The notes beneath the pieces are model-generated. The model saw only the letters and a program-made list of their open reading frames with translations, was not told the DNA's origin and made no database searches. 64,000 nucleotides of DNA from an uncultured Psychroserpens sp. (GTDB lineage Bacteria; Bacteroidota; Bacteroidia; Flavobacteriales; Flavobacteriaceae), in NCBI RefSeq assembly GCF_947500255.1, contig NZ_CANMRL010000001.1, positions 1,426,001 through 1,490,000 on the forward strand. Direction: 5' to 3'. The position numbers and the translations under genes are program-made. Shown here in pieces: positions 9,241 to 19,728 of the stretch; position 1 is the stretch's first letter, and the number at the start of each line of letters is the position of its first letter.

Positions 9241-12198
9241 ATGAACTACACTTTATCATTAAAGTTACTTCTTTTTTCATTTCTTTTTATTCCGCTACTG
9301 ACTTTCAGTCAAAACGTTACGGGTAAGATAATGGATGGAAGTACAAATTTACCTTTAGCTGGCGCTAACGTCATTATAAAGGGAACTAATACTGGAGCAC
9401 AGACAGATTTCGATGGAAATTTTTCGCTCAACGTTGATAGTTTTCCAGTAACACTTACGGTTTCTTCATTAGGTTTTGAAACTGTTGAACAAGTTGTAAA
9501 TGAGCCAGGAGTGGTAAACATAACACTCAAAGAATCTGCTACAGCACTTAATGAAATTGTTGTTACAGGTTTAGCATCTTCCACAAAGCGATCTAACTCT
9601 GCCAATGCTGTTGCTTCCATTTCTGCATCAGATCTTACTGGTGTAACTGTTCAGTCTGGTTTAGATGGTGCATTATACGGTAAGTTTAATGGCGCAGAGA
9701 TTAAAGCCAATTCTGGAGCTCCAGGAGGTGGTATTTCAATGAGACTAAGAGGTGTGACATCAATTTTTGGTGATCAACAACCGTTATTTGTTGTAGATGG
9801 GGTTTATGTAGATAACTCTTCAATTGGTTTAGGAAACAATGTTGTAAGTCAAGCTGCAGGAGGTGGTAACCCATCAACAAATCAAGATGATGCATCCAAC
9901 AGGATTGCAGATATTGATCCAGAAGATATTGAAAGTGTTGAGATTTTAAAAGGAGCTTCGGCTGCTGCGATTTATGGATCTCGAGCTGCAGGTGGAGTTG
10001 TTATTATTAAAACAAAACGAGGAAAGCAAGGTAAGCCTACCGTTCAATTCTCTCAAGTTGTAGGTTTGAGAAGCCCAACACAGCTTCTAGGTTTAAGAGA
10101 TTATACTCAAGCACAAATAACGGCACTTGGAGGACCAAGTAACCCAGCACTTAGGGATTATGAAGCAGAATTATTTGATCATACCAGAGTATCTACTACA
10201 ACAAGATTTTCTACATCTGGAGCAAAAGATGATACCGATTATTTTTTAGGTGCAACACATAGAGATGAACCTGGTTTAGTTGATAATACAGGTTATACTA
10301 AAAGTTCTGTTCGTCTTAATGTTGGACAGCGATTTAATGATTGGTTAGATATTTATGTAACGTCAAATTATATCAATTCGAAAGCCGATAGAGGATTTTT
10401 CAATAATGGTAACGCTAATAGAACAGTTGGTTATGCATTAGCATTTACATATCCTTGGGAAGATTTATCACCAGTTAATGGTGTTTATCCTCAAGGTGGA
10501 GCAGGATCTAATGTGTTAGAGACAGTTGCCTTAACAACCAATAGAGAGGAAGTGAATAGATTTATTGGAAGTGCGAAATCAAACATTAAATTATTGACTA
10601 CAGATCAGCACAGATTAAAACTTGTTCTTGAAGGTGGTTTCGATCAATATACCTTAAGAACTACGAGTATTTTCCCTAAATCCTTATCATACTTCGCTTC
10701 GCCTACATCTTTAGGAGGTGTGTCGATTTCTGGTACAACGATTAATACAAATTATAACTTATCTGCATTCTTAGTTCACAATTTTGATTTGGATAACGGA
10801 TTGAGTTTTACGACGCAATTAGGTAGTTTCTATCAAGACTTTGATCGTAATACAGTAATCACTATTGCAACAGGTTTAAATGGCTCGCAAACCAATTTAG
10901 GTCAGTCAACCAACGTGTCAACACAACAAATTATTAGACCGCAACAGGATACAGGGTTCTTTGTTCAAGAAGAAATCAACTATAATGATCAAATCATTGG
11001 TACTATAGGTCTTAGAGGTGATAAGTCGACAAACAATGGAGACGCCAATAAAATGTATTATTACCCTAAAGCTAATTTAGCAGTAAACATACATAAGTTT
11101 GATTTTTGGAGTTTGGATGAAGTTAGTTATCTAAAACCAAGAATAGCTTATGGAGAAGCTGGACGATTTTCAAATTTCAACGACAGATTTACGCCAATGA
11201 ATCCTCAGTTTATTGGAGGACAATCTGGTTTAAGTCCAGGAAACTTACGAGGAAACCCTAATGTAGGACCAGAGCGACAGTCTGAATTAGAATACGGTCT
11301 TGATTTCGGGTTATTAGATAGCCGATTAAATTTTGAGATTTCATTTTACAATAAAAAGATTGATGATCTTTTAATTCAGTCTCAAGTGCCAACCACAACA
11401 GGATTTACAAATCAGGTAGTCAATGGAGGTGAGTTGGAAAATAAAGGTATTGAACTTGGCTTAAATGCCAATATCATGGAAAAAGATGATTTCTCATGGA
11501 AAGCAGGAATAAAATGGTGGAAAAATAAATCTGAAGTGACGCGTTTAGATGTACCTTCATTTACAACTGGTGGTTTTGCTGCTTCTCTTGGTACATTTTT
11601 AATTCAAGAAGGAAAAAGTGCGACTCAAATTGTTGGTACGTTTGATGCCACGGCATTTACACCTGAAGAAATTGCAGCTAGAGATCCAGAAGGAGATGGT
11701 TTCTTTGTCTATGGAAATGCTGAACCAGATTTCCAAATGTCATGGTTTAATGAAATCAATTATAAAAGGTTTGATTTCACATTCCTATGGCACTGGAAAA
11801 AAGGTGGTGATAATATCAACCTAACAACTCTATTATATGATTTAGCTGGAACAACTTGGGATTATAACGACACAGGTTTAGATCCGAGTGGTCAGTTATC
11901 TAATGGAGATTATCGTGCAAGTCAGGCCTTTGTTAATCCAGACCCAGTTATTGAAGATGCAGGATATTTAAAACTAAGAGAAGTTGGTGTGTTTTACACT
12001 TTACCTAGCGATTTAATAAAGTATGCTAATCAAATTCGAGTAGGAGTTTCAGGTAGAAACTTAATCAACATTTTTGATTATAACAGTTATGATCCAGAGG
12101 TTTCAAATTTTGGAAACAATGTCTTAGGAAATAACGTTGAGGTTACACCTTATCCAACATCGAAGTTTGTAAACTTTCACTTAAATGTCACGTTCTAA
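9241..12198 (+). CDS. SusC/RagA-type TonB-linked outer-membrane receptor
   Basis: The 985-aa protein has a signal peptide (about residues 1-23, ending LTFSQ), then a CarboxypepD_reg-like domain (about 25-100, GKIMDGSTNLPLAGANVIIKG). A TonB plug follows (about 115-260), with the SusC-type motifs VDGVYVDN, IESVEILKGASAAAIYGSRA and GGVVIIKTKRG. The rest is a 22-strand-type beta-barrel ending in an aromatic residue, FHLNVTF. SusC proteins import glycans, peptides or other nutrients across the outer membrane together with SusD lids. The susD partner starts 12 bp later. No glycoside hydrolase, peptidase or sigma/anti-sigma pair is nearby, so the substrate is unknown. Confidence 0.95.
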   Translation: MNYTLSLKLLLFSFLFIPLLTFSQNVTGKIMDGSTNLPLAGANVIIKGTNTGAQTDFDGNFSLNVDSFPVTLTVSSLGFETVEQVVNEPGVVNITLKESATALNEIVVTGLASSTKRSNSANAVASISASDLTGVTVQSGLDGALYGKFNGAEIKANSGAPGGGISMRLRGVTSIFGDQQPLFVVDGVYVDNSSIGLGNNVVSQAAGGGNPSTNQDDASNRIADIDPEDIESVEILKGASAAAIYGSRAAGGVVIIKTKRGKQGKPTVQFSQVVGLRSPTQLLGLRDYTQAQITALGGPSNPALRDYEAELFDHTRVSTTTRFSTSGAKDDTDYFLGATHRDEPGLVDNTGYTKSSVRLNVGQRFNDWLDIYVTSNYINSKADRGFFNNGNANRTVGYALAFTYPWEDLSPVNGVYPQGGAGSNVLETVALTTNREEVNRFIGSAKSNIKLLTTDQHRLKLVLEGGFDQYTLRTTSIFPKSLSYFASPTSLGGVSISGTTINTNYNLSAFLVHNFDLDNGLSFTTQLGSFYQDFDRNTVITIATGLNGSQTNLGQSTNVSTQQIIRPQQDTGFFVQEEINYNDQIIGTIGLRGDKSTNNGDANKMYYYPKANLAVNIHKFDFWSLDEVSYLKPRIAYGEAGRFSNFNDRFTPMNPQFIGGQSGLSPGNLRGNPNVGPERQSELEYGLDFGLLDSRLNFEISFYNKKIDDLLIQSQVPTTTGFTNQVVNGGELENKGIELGLNANIMEKDDFSWKAGIKWWKNKSEVTRLDVPSFTTGGFAASLGTFLIQEGKSATQIVGTFDATAFTPEEIAARDPEGDGFFVYGNAEPDFQMSWFNEINYKRFDFTFLWHWKKGGDNINLTTLLYDLAGTTWDYNDTGLDPSGQLSNGDYRASQAFVNPDPVIEDAGYLKLREVGVFYTLPSDLIKYANQIRVGVSGRNLINIFDYNSYDPEVSNFGNNVLGNNVEVTPYPTSKFVNFHLNVTF

Positions 12199-12210
12199 AA
12201 AAATAATATT

Positions 12211-13524
12211 ATGAAAAATAGAATTATAAAAATGATCTTTTTTACACTGGCCTTTTCTTTTGCTGGATGTCAATTAGATGAAATACAAAATCCAAATGCA
12301 CCTTCCGTAGGAAGTTTTGCAAATGGTGCTAGTCAAGCAGATATTCAATTATTAGCTTCAGGTCTTGAGGCAGTAATGAGAAATGATTTAGCTTTTCATT
12401 ATGATACTGTAAGTATTCTCGGAAGAGAGTATTATGATTTAACAGGTGTTGACCCTCGTTATACAGGTGAGCTTTTAAAAGGACCTTTAGATAATAATGG
12501 TTTTTTAACAACCAGAGCATTTGCTGCTTGGTATAAAGTTGTTAAATCTGCTAATATACTAATTGAGGCAGTTGAGAATTCCTCGGCTGGATTCACCGAT
12601 GAGGTCAAGAATAGTTATTATGGTTACGCAAAAACATTAAAAGCATATGCACTTTTAATGGTAGCAAATAGGCAGTATACTAATGGTATTCGACTTGATG
12701 TAGAAGATCCAGATAACCTTGGCCCTTTTGTAGGCTACACTGAAGCACTTACAGGAATCATGGCTTTATTAAATGAAGCAAATGACGATCTATCTAGTGC
12801 GTCTGGAAATTTCGATTTTAGTATTAGTTCTGGTTTTGCTGGATTTAATACAGCAACAACGTATAGACAGTTTAATAGAGCGGTTGCCGCTAGGGTTGCA
12901 TTATACCAAGGAAATAATACTATGGTGTTATCTTTATTAGGAAATTCCTTTTTTGATATTAATGGTGATTTATTTAATGGTCCAGCACATATTTTCGGAC
13001 TTACAGGTAATGATATCGTTAACGCTCAATTTCATGTTCAAGGGCAATCTGGACAAGAGTTCATGATACATGACTCATGGGTTGCAGATGCCGAAGCTGG
13101 TGATACTAGAGTTACCGAAAAATCTTTTCAACTTCCAGGCGGAACTATGTTTGATGGTCTTTCAGCAGATTATCAAATAGCCGTTTACGATACCAATGTA
13201 GATCCAGTATATCTTATCAGAAATGAAGAGCTTATTTTGATGTACGCTGAAGCTAATATTGGAACCGATAATCCAGAAACCGTAGCTGCAATAAATAGAG
13301 TGAGAAATGCTGCAGGATTGGGAGATTATGCAGGCAACCCAACTGATGCTACAGAATTGTTAGAAGAAGTATTAAGACAACGACGATATTCTCTTTTAGC
13401 TGAAGGCCATAGATGGATTGATCTTAGAAGATTGAATAGATTAAATGAAACATATATTCCTCTTGATAGAGCAGGAGACAATATAATTGACGCATTTCCT
13501 ACACCATTTACTGAAAATGAATAG
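12211..13524 (+). CDS. SusD/RagB-type nutrient-binding lipoprotein
   Basis: The 437-aa protein has a lipoprotein signal peptide ending FAGC with Cys20 as the lipidation site, followed by QLDEIQNPNAPS, a typical SusD start. The body is helical with TPR-like repeats. The C-terminal part has the SusD motif LIRNEELILMYAEANIG followed by AINRVRNAAGLGDY and LLAEGHRWIDLRRL. It is the surface lid that captures substrate for the SusC partner encoded 12 bp upstream, and the two form an operon ended by a strong terminator. At 437 aa it is on the short side for the family. Confidence 0.95.
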   Translation: MKNRIIKMIFFTLAFSFAGCQLDEIQNPNAPSVGSFANGASQADIQLLASGLEAVMRNDLAFHYDTVSILGREYYDLTGVDPRYTGELLKGPLDNNGFLTTRAFAAWYKVVKSANILIEAVENSSAGFTDEVKNSYYGYAKTLKAYALLMVANRQYTNGIRLDVEDPDNLGPFVGYTEALTGIMALLNEANDDLSSASGNFDFSISSGFAGFNTATTYRQFNRAVAARVALYQGNNTMVLSLLGNSFFDINGDLFNGPAHIFGLTGNDIVNAQFHVQGQSGQEFMIHDSWVADAEAGDTRVTEKSFQLPGGTMFDGLSADYQIAVYDTNVDPVYLIRNEELILMYAEANIGTDNPETVAAINRVRNAAGLGDYAGNPTDATELLEEVLRQRRYSLLAEGHRWIDLRRLNRLNETYIPLDRAGDNIIDAFPTPFTENE

Positions 13525-13546
13525 GTAATTATAGAGTAGTTTAAAT

Positions 13547-13577
13547 CAAAAGCCTCAACTAAATGTTGAGGCTTTTT
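13547..13577 (+). terminator. Bidirectional intrinsic terminator after susCD
   Basis: AAAGCCTCAAC-TAAAT-GTTGAGGCTTT followed by TT is a strong stem with A-run and T-run on either side. It lies between susD and the convergent RND gene and could end both transcripts. Confidence 0.9.
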
Positions 13578-13650
13578 CGCTATTAATCAAAACCTTTTCT
13601 AATTCCCTAAAAGGTTTATCGCACATTGATATAAAATCAAATGTGTATCG

Positions 13651-16600
13651 TTAGACTTGACCTTCAAGTCTTTTATCCATATTAAACGTTTCTGTTTCCA
13701 AAAGCTCTGTTTCTGTATTCGTATTTGCACCTTTCATCCACATTTTTAAACGTGTTACTAAATAAAATAAGATAGGAACAACAATTAAAGTTAAGAACGT
13801 TGCAATGAACAACCCGTAAATTACAGTCCAAGCTAATGGTCCCCAAAATATAACGTTGTCACCACCTACATAAATGTTAGGGTTAAACTCGCTAAACAGT
13901 GTAAAGAAATTAATATTTAAGCCAGTAGCTAATGGTATCAATCCTAAAATAGTAGTGATGGCTGTAAGTAATACTGGACGTAAACGTGCTTTACCTCCTT
14001 TAACAATAGCGTCTAATAAATCATCTTTTTCTAAATACTCATCGTCATCTAAATCTCTTTTTAGCTTCTTTCTGTCTACCAGTAGCTGGGTATAATCCAG
14101 AAGTACTACACCATTATTTACTACAATACCTGCAAGTGAGATGATTCCCATCATGGTCATCATAATAACAAAGGCTTTTCCTGTTATGATCAAACCTCCA
14201 AATACACCAATAAGACTCAAGAAAATGGCTAGCATAATGATTCCTGGTTTTGATACAGAGTTAAACTGAAATATGAGTAGAAAGAAAATTAAACCAAGAC
14301 CAATAAAAAACGCAGACATCAAAAATGCCATTTGCTTGTTTTGCTCTTCTATTTGACCTGTGTAATCAATTTTAACATCATTGGGTTTGTCATTAAAAGA
14401 CTTCATTTCGTTCTGAATTTCGGTAACGATAGCACCAGCATCTGTATAGCCTGCAGCTAATGCAGAGTAAACAGTTACAACACGTTTCACGTCTTTATGC
14501 TTAATGGCACTAAACCCTGAAGAATTACTTTGACTCGCTACGGCAGACACAGGAATCTCCTTTATTTGACCAGAAGCCATATCTCTAAACGTAATCTTCT
14601 GATTGAAAATAGCACTTTTATTATATCGATTCTCTTCATTAAATCGTACATAGATATCATAATCATCTCCATCTTCTTTATAAATTCCGGCTTTAGCTCC
14701 AAAAATAGCATTACGTAATTGTTGTCCTACTTGACCTGAGGTAATCCCTAACTCACCAGCTTTTTTACGATCTACATTAACTTGCATAGAAGGTTTTGAG
14801 CGGTTCACATCAATTTTTAACTCTTCAATACCTTGGATATTTTTGGTATTAATGAAGTCACGCATTTTTTCGGCAGTAGCAATGAGTTCTTCATAATTTT
14901 TACCTTCTAACTCTATATTGATTGGATAACCTGCTGGAGGTCCAACAGCATCTTTTTCAACAGAAATTGCAACACCAGGATAAATACCATCCAAGGCATC
15001 TTGCACTTTTTTTAAGAGTTCATTACTATCAGCACCTTTTCTAAATTTATATTCGCGCATAGTCGCTGTGATCTTTCCACGATGCGGCATTTCGGCAGCA
15101 GAACCACCATCGGTTTGAGGATTTCCTGCACCTTCACCTACTTGGGATACAGCACTTTCGGTTAAGAAATTGTAACCATCATTGACATAGGTATTTTCAT
15201 TAATAATGTTGTATACACGCTGTTCAATGTCTTTAGTAATGGCATTAGTTTTTTTAATGTCTGTACCTTCAGGGTATTCGATGTAAACTATAATTTGGTT
15301 TGGCGTGTTATCAGGAAAGAATTCAACCTTTGTACGTTGACTAGCAACTGAGCCACCAAAACTTGCAAAAGCTATAAATAATAACACTACAGTACCTACA
15401 GTAATAAAAATTGGACGTTTCTTTCCTAATGCACCACGAAGTATTTTTTCATAAAAACGTTCCCATTTAGGCAATGTTTTAGACTGAAAATTATTAGCCC
15501 ATTTTCTAAGAAATAAGCGGTATGCCCAGAGTAAGATTGCTGTAAATACCATAACAGTACCTAATCCTCGATATGCACCACCAAAGAATATTATTGTCAA
15601 ACCTATGATTCCTAAAATAGCTGAAACCTTTATAATTTGCTTTAACGGCATTTCTTTGTCTTCAATGGTCATGTATCGAGATACTAATACCGAATTGAAG
15701 AAAATAGCAACAAACAATGATGATCCTAAAACTACAGAAAGTGTCACAGGGAAATAAATCATAAATTGCCCCATTACACCAGGCCAAAGCCCTAATGGCA
15801 CAAATGCAGCAACCGTTGTTAAGGTTGATATAATAATTGGAAACGCAATTTCACCAATACCTTTTTTTGCGGCTTCAATACGACTCATGCCTTCTTTTTC
15901 CATCAAGCGATAAACATTCTCAACAACCACAATACCATTGTCAACTAACATACCAAGTCCCATAATTAATCCGAACAGAATCATGGTATTCATAGTATAT
16001 CCTAAAAGGTTTAGAATCATTAACGACATGAACATCGACATTGGAATTGCAAATCCAACAAACAAGGCGTTTTTAAATCCTAAGAAAAACATTAAAACGG
16101 TTACTACTAGAATAATACCGAAAATGATGTTGTTTACAAGGTCATCTACTTGTCCGATTGTTTTTTCAGATTGATCGTTTGCAATGCTCACTTTTAGATC
16201 TGGAGGAAACACATTGGCAACAGCATCATCAACCATAACCTGAATTTTATCAGCAGCATCCACCATGTTTTTTCCTGCTCGTTTTTTTACGTCGAGCATC
16301 ACAACTGGATCACCAAACTCTCTTGCATAGGTTGTTTTATCTTCATCTTTAAATGTAACCTTTGCGATATCTTTTAAGTAAATAGGATTATTGCGTTCAC
16401 TCTTAACTACAAAGTTCTCCAATTCTTCTGGATTATCAATTTCACCTAGAATTCTGATTGTACGACGTTGTCCGCTTGAAATTAAATTACCAGCAGACAT
16501 AGTCATGTTTTCATTACTAATCGTTTGAATAATATCGTTAAAGCTCACTTGTGCAGCCATCATTTTGTAAATATCTACAGCTACTTCTACTTCTTTATCT

Positions 16601-17193
16601 TGAGCACCTCTAATATCAACTTGTTTAATTTCTTGTAAGCCTTCTATTTCATCTTCAAGATATTCTCCAAATGATTTAAGCACATCTACAGGATAGTCAC
16701 CAGAGATATTAATGTTGAGGATTGGAATTTCCTCAGACATACTCAAATCAAATACATTTGGTTCAACTTTAGCACCATTAAAGGTTGGCCAATCTTCACT
16801 AGCTGTTTCAGAATCTACCTCATCCTTTACTTTTTGTTTAGCTGCTTCTACCGAAATATTCTCATCAAATTCAACAATAACAATTGAGTAGTCTTCTTGT
16901 GATGTTGAAGTAATCTCAACCACATTACTCACAGTTTTTAGTTGATCTTCGATTGGATCTGTGATTAACTTTTCAATGTCCTCGGCAGTATTTCCAGGAT
17001 ATACAGAACTGATGTAGATTTTAGTTTCTTTAATCTCTGGGAAGTTTTCACGAGGCATACTAAAGTAAGCACTTGCGCCTAAGATTAGGATAAGCGTAAT
17101 TAATACATACATCGTGGTTTTATTATTAATAGCCCACGACGATAGTATAAATTCCTTATCTACTTTTTTCTTTTTTTTGTCTTTTTTGCTCAT
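13651..17193 (-). CDS. RND multidrug efflux permease (AcrB/HAE1-like)
   Basis: A 1180-aa inner-membrane proton-driven pump subunit. After a Lys-rich N-terminus (SKKDKKKKKVDKEF), a first membrane helix is followed by a large periplasmic porter loop, then the first block of helices with GLIMGLGMLVDNGIVVVENV, a typical RND helix-4 motif bearing the proton-relay Asp. A long loop, a second periplasmic domain and a second helix block with MGIISLAGIVVNNGVVLLDY follow. It is longer than E. coli AcrB (about 1050 aa) because of inserts around residues 505-600 and a C-terminal extension. It is the last gene of the tetR-tolC-adaptor-RND operon, 13 bp after the adaptor. The substrate is unknown. Confidence 0.95.
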   Translation of the reverse strand: MSKKDKKKKKVDKEFILSSWAINNKTTMYVLITLILILGASAYFSMPRENFPEIKETKIYISSVYPGNTAEDIEKLITDPIEDQLKTVSNVVEITSTSQEDYSIVIVEFDENISVEAAKQKVKDEVDSETASEDWPTFNGAKVEPNVFDLSMSEEIPILNINISGDYPVDVLKSFGEYLEDEIEGLQEIKQVDIRGAQDKEVEVAVDIYKMMAAQVSFNDIIQTISNENMTMSAGNLISSGQRRTIRILGEIDNPEELENFVVKSERNNPIYLKDIAKVTFKDEDKTTYAREFGDPVVMLDVKKRAGKNMVDAADKIQVMVDDAVANVFPPDLKVSIANDQSEKTIGQVDDLVNNIIFGIILVVTVLMFFLGFKNALFVGFAIPMSMFMSLMILNLLGYTMNTMILFGLIMGLGMLVDNGIVVVENVYRLMEKEGMSRIEAAKKGIGEIAFPIIISTLTTVAAFVPLGLWPGVMGQFMIYFPVTLSVVLGSSLFVAIFFNSVLVSRYMTIEDKEMPLKQIIKVSAILGIIGLTIIFFGGAYRGLGTVMVFTAILLWAYRLFLRKWANNFQSKTLPKWERFYEKILRGALGKKRPIFITVGTVVLLFIAFASFGGSVASQRTKVEFFPDNTPNQIIVYIEYPEGTDIKKTNAITKDIEQRVYNIINENTYVNDGYNFLTESAVSQVGEGAGNPQTDGGSAAEMPHRGKITATMREYKFRKGADSNELLKKVQDALDGIYPGVAISVEKDAVGPPAGYPINIELEGKNYEELIATAEKMRDFINTKNIQGIEELKIDVNRSKPSMQVNVDRKKAGELGITSGQVGQQLRNAIFGAKAGIYKEDGDDYDIYVRFNEENRYNKSAIFNQKITFRDMASGQIKEIPVSAVASQSNSSGFSAIKHKDVKRVVTVYSALAAGYTDAGAIVTEIQNEMKSFNDKPNDVKIDYTGQIEEQNKQMAFLMSAFFIGLGLIFFLLIFQFNSVSKPGIIMLAIFLSLIGVFGGLIITGKAFVIMMTMMGIISLAGIVVNNGVVLLDYTQLLVDRKKLKRDLDDDEYLEKDDLLDAIVKGGKARLRPVLLTAITTILGLIPLATGLNINFFTLFSEFNPNIYVGGDNVIFWGPLAWTVIYGLFIATFLTLIVVPILFYLVTRLKMWMKGANTNTETELLETETFNMDKRLEGQV

Positions 17194-17206
17194 TGCAATC
17201 TCAGGT

Positions 17207-18397
17207 TTAGTCGTTAGTAGAATCGTTTGTTTCGAGGATAAGAATCTTAACTTCTTGACCGTCTTTTACACTTCTTGCACCTTCTTGTATGATTTCGTCA
17301 TTATTGGTTAATCCAGAAAGAACTTCAATGTAATCGCCTTGTGTTTTTCCAGTTTCAATAAAAGCACGTTTAGCTGTTGCTTTATTATCAGACTTATTAG
17401 TAATTGTATATACATACTGTTGGCCTTCGGCGTTTTCTGAAATAATACTCAAAGGAATAAGTATGGCTTTTTCATTTGTGTAATCGTTAATTTTCAGTTT
17501 TGCAGTAAGGTTTGGCTTGATATTTTTATTAGTATTCGGAATCGTAACTTCAACTTTAAACGTTCGGTTAGCTGGATTGATAAAGCTTCCCGCTTGACGT
17601 ACCTTTGCTTCCATAGTAGTATCTAGAACAGGAAATTCTACTTCTACCATTTTACCTTCGGTCACGTTGGTAATGTAGCTTTCAGGAACATCAGTTTCAA
17701 TGTACATCTCATCCAAATTCACTATTCTAAACAATTGCGATTGTCCAGGAGCAACAACACTTCCTTGTTCTGTAATTACATCATCAATAGTACCAGAAAA
17801 AGGAGCTTTAACAACTGTTCTAGCCACTTGTTGCTGTAATTGATTAACCGCTTTTTGTTGTGCTTCATAATTAGACTTGGCTTGTAAAAATTGAATTTCA
17901 CTTCCTATATTTTGGTCCCATAAGCGTTTTTGTCGCTCGAACGTGGTTTTTGCTAAATCGGCTTGGATTTGTAATTGGGCCACTTGCTGACTTAATCCGC
18001 CATCATCAATTTTAGCTAAGGTTTGACCTTTTGAAACTTTTTGCCCTTCTTTAACAAATACACTTGTCATTACACCAGAGTATTCTGGGTAAATCACTAA
18101 GTTTTTCTTTGTATCCACATTTCCTTGTAATTCTACATAATGTGTAAATACACTTTCTTTTGCAGGAAAAGTGGTAATCAATGGAATTTTCTCTTGAGGA
18201 TCTAATTCTTTGATTTTAGAACTTAGTTGCTTCAATTGTTCGGCGAGTGCTTGTTGTTGAGCATCGAGTTCGGTTTTCTTTTGACGAATTTGTTCTAGGT
18301 CATTAGAAGCAATGATGTCTTCTACACTTTGTGTTTTCTCATTTCCGCAGGAAAACAATACAAGAGCGACTAGTGATAAAGTTATAATATGTTTCAT
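17207..18397 (-). CDS. RND efflux periplasmic adaptor (membrane fusion protein)
   Basis: The 396-aa protein has a lipoprotein signal peptide (LVLFSCGNEK, Cys17) and a long alpha-helical coiled coil (about residues 30-65). The barrel-sandwich (lipoyl-like) hybrid domain includes GVMTSVFVKEGQKVSKGQTLAKID and its second half FSGTIDDVITEQGSVV. The beta-barrel and membrane-proximal domains follow. Adaptors of this type link the inner-membrane pump to the TolC-like channel across the periplasm. The gene starts 11 bp after the TolC-like gene and ends 13 bp before the pump gene. Confidence 0.95.
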   Translation of the reverse strand: MKHIITLSLVALVLFSCGNEKTQSVEDIIASNDLEQIRQKKTELDAQQQALAEQLKQLSSKIKELDPQEKIPLITTFPAKESVFTHYVELQGNVDTKKNLVIYPEYSGVMTSVFVKEGQKVSKGQTLAKIDDGGLSQQVAQLQIQADLAKTTFERQKRLWDQNIGSEIQFLQAKSNYEAQQKAVNQLQQQVARTVVKAPFSGTIDDVITEQGSVVAPGQSQLFRIVNLDEMYIETDVPESYITNVTEGKMVEVEFPVLDTTMEAKVRQAGSFINPANRTFKVEVTIPNTNKNIKPNLTAKLKINDYTNEKAILIPLSIISENAEGQQYVYTITNKSDNKATAKRAFIETGKTQGDYIEVLSGLTNNDEIIQEGARSVKDGQEVKILILETNDSTND

Positions 18398-18408
18398 TTG
18401 AATAGTGT

Positions 18409-19725
18409 TTAATTGTTGATTGGTGAATTAAGTACAGTTTCTAATTCGGCTTTTGAATTGATAACATCAAGCATGGCTTGAAGTAATTCTTGTTGAGCGG
18501 AGTATAATTGAGTTTGCGCTTGACGAAGCTCAAAACTTGAACCAATACCTTCAAAAAATTTGGTTTGATTTTTTTGTTCGATTCGCTCGGCAAGTGCTAA
18601 ATTTTCTTTTTTATTTTCGTAATCTTCAATTGCAAACTGATAATTGCTTTTTGATGACGCGATCTCAAGTTGAATTTTTTGTGCTGTTTCGGTTAAATCA
18701 TTTTGTGCTTTTTCGAGATTAATAGCGGCTCTTTGCGTTGAAGCACTTCGCATACCTGAACTAAAAATTGGAATTTTCATCGATACGCCAAATATTGACG
18801 ATCCGAACCATTGTTCACTACTACTTGTGAAGTTGAACGCTTCTCTGTTTGCAGTATATGCTCCATTTATAAAAGCATCTAAGGTAGGTAAGGCTTTACT
18901 TTTTTCTAACTTTAACAAAAGCTCTTTTGAACGTTTATCATTTTCAGAAATCTTATAATCAATGGTGTTTTGAACATTGTCCTCAACAGTTAAAAGATCT
19001 AAAAGGGTGTTTTGGTCTGTTAAACTTTCGAGGTTGTCTGTTAATGTCGTTTTAGAGTGAACATCAATACCAAGCGTAATATTTAGCATTTGATAAGCTA
19101 AATCTTTCAATCTTGTTGTATTGTTTAAATTACTTCTAACACCTGATAATGTAATCTGTAATTGCTCTACACTTTCTTCTTCCTCAAGACCATTTTCATA
19201 AATCTTAGTGGTTTCATCTAAGTTTTTTTCTAAAACGGCAATGTTTCTGTCAAAGATATTAATGCTTTCTTCAGCCAATAAAACATTACCATAAGCATTG
19301 ATCACGGCTTTTCTAATCTCCAAATCGGTTTTTTCCTTAGCATTTTTAGAAATTTCTAAAAATACTTTTGCCGATTGTAAACCAACTAAGTAAGAGCCAT
19401 CAAAAAGTTTTTGATTTAATGTGGCTGTGGCAACCAAAGAATGTTTTGGTCCAGCTTCAATGATTTGGTCTCCGAAAACGAAAACGTTTCTTTTTATGGC
19501 ATTTTGATAATCGACTTGACCACTTAATTGCGGTAAACCAGTTGCAATTGTCTCCCATTTTTGCTTTATAGCTGCGTCGACGTCATAGGCCGCATTTTTC
19601 GCAGTTCTGTTGTTCTCTAAAGCATAATCTATGGCTTCCTGTAAAGAGAAACTTTGAGGAGTTTCTTGAGAAAATCCGTTATAAAACAGATGTATGCTTA
19701 AAAATAATATGAGTGTTTGTCTCAT
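18409..19725 (-). CDS. TolC-family outer-membrane efflux channel
   Basis: The 438-aa protein has a signal peptide (about residues 1-19, ending NGFSQ) and a mature start SFSLQEAIDYALENN that is classic for TolC-like proteins. Two internally related long helical segments follow, including ENGLEEEESVEQLQITL and, in the second half, FEGIGSSFELRQAQTQLY. These trimeric channels form the outer-membrane exit of tripartite efflux pumps. It is the second gene of the operon, starting 3 bp after tetR, so the two genes are surely co-transcribed. Confidence 0.95.
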   Translation of the reverse strand: MRQTLILFLSIHLFYNGFSQETPQSFSLQEAIDYALENNRTAKNAAYDVDAAIKQKWETIATGLPQLSGQVDYQNAIKRNVFVFGDQIIEAGPKHSLVATATLNQKLFDGSYLVGLQSAKVFLEISKNAKEKTDLEIRKAVINAYGNVLLAEESINIFDRNIAVLEKNLDETTKIYENGLEEEESVEQLQITLSGVRSNLNNTTRLKDLAYQMLNITLGIDVHSKTTLTDNLESLTDQNTLLDLLTVEDNVQNTIDYKISENDKRSKELLLKLEKSKALPTLDAFINGAYTANREAFNFTSSSEQWFGSSIFGVSMKIPIFSSGMRSASTQRAAINLEKAQNDLTETAQKIQLEIASSKSNYQFAIEDYENKKENLALAERIEQKNQTKFFEGIGSSFELRQAQTQLYSAQQELLQAMLDVINSKAELETVLNSPINN

Positions 19726-19728
19726 AGT

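Noticed and set aside
9309-9620. 103-aa ORF antisense to susC
   Set aside because: It is a shadow of the N-terminal domain of SusC; no promoter or plausible start.
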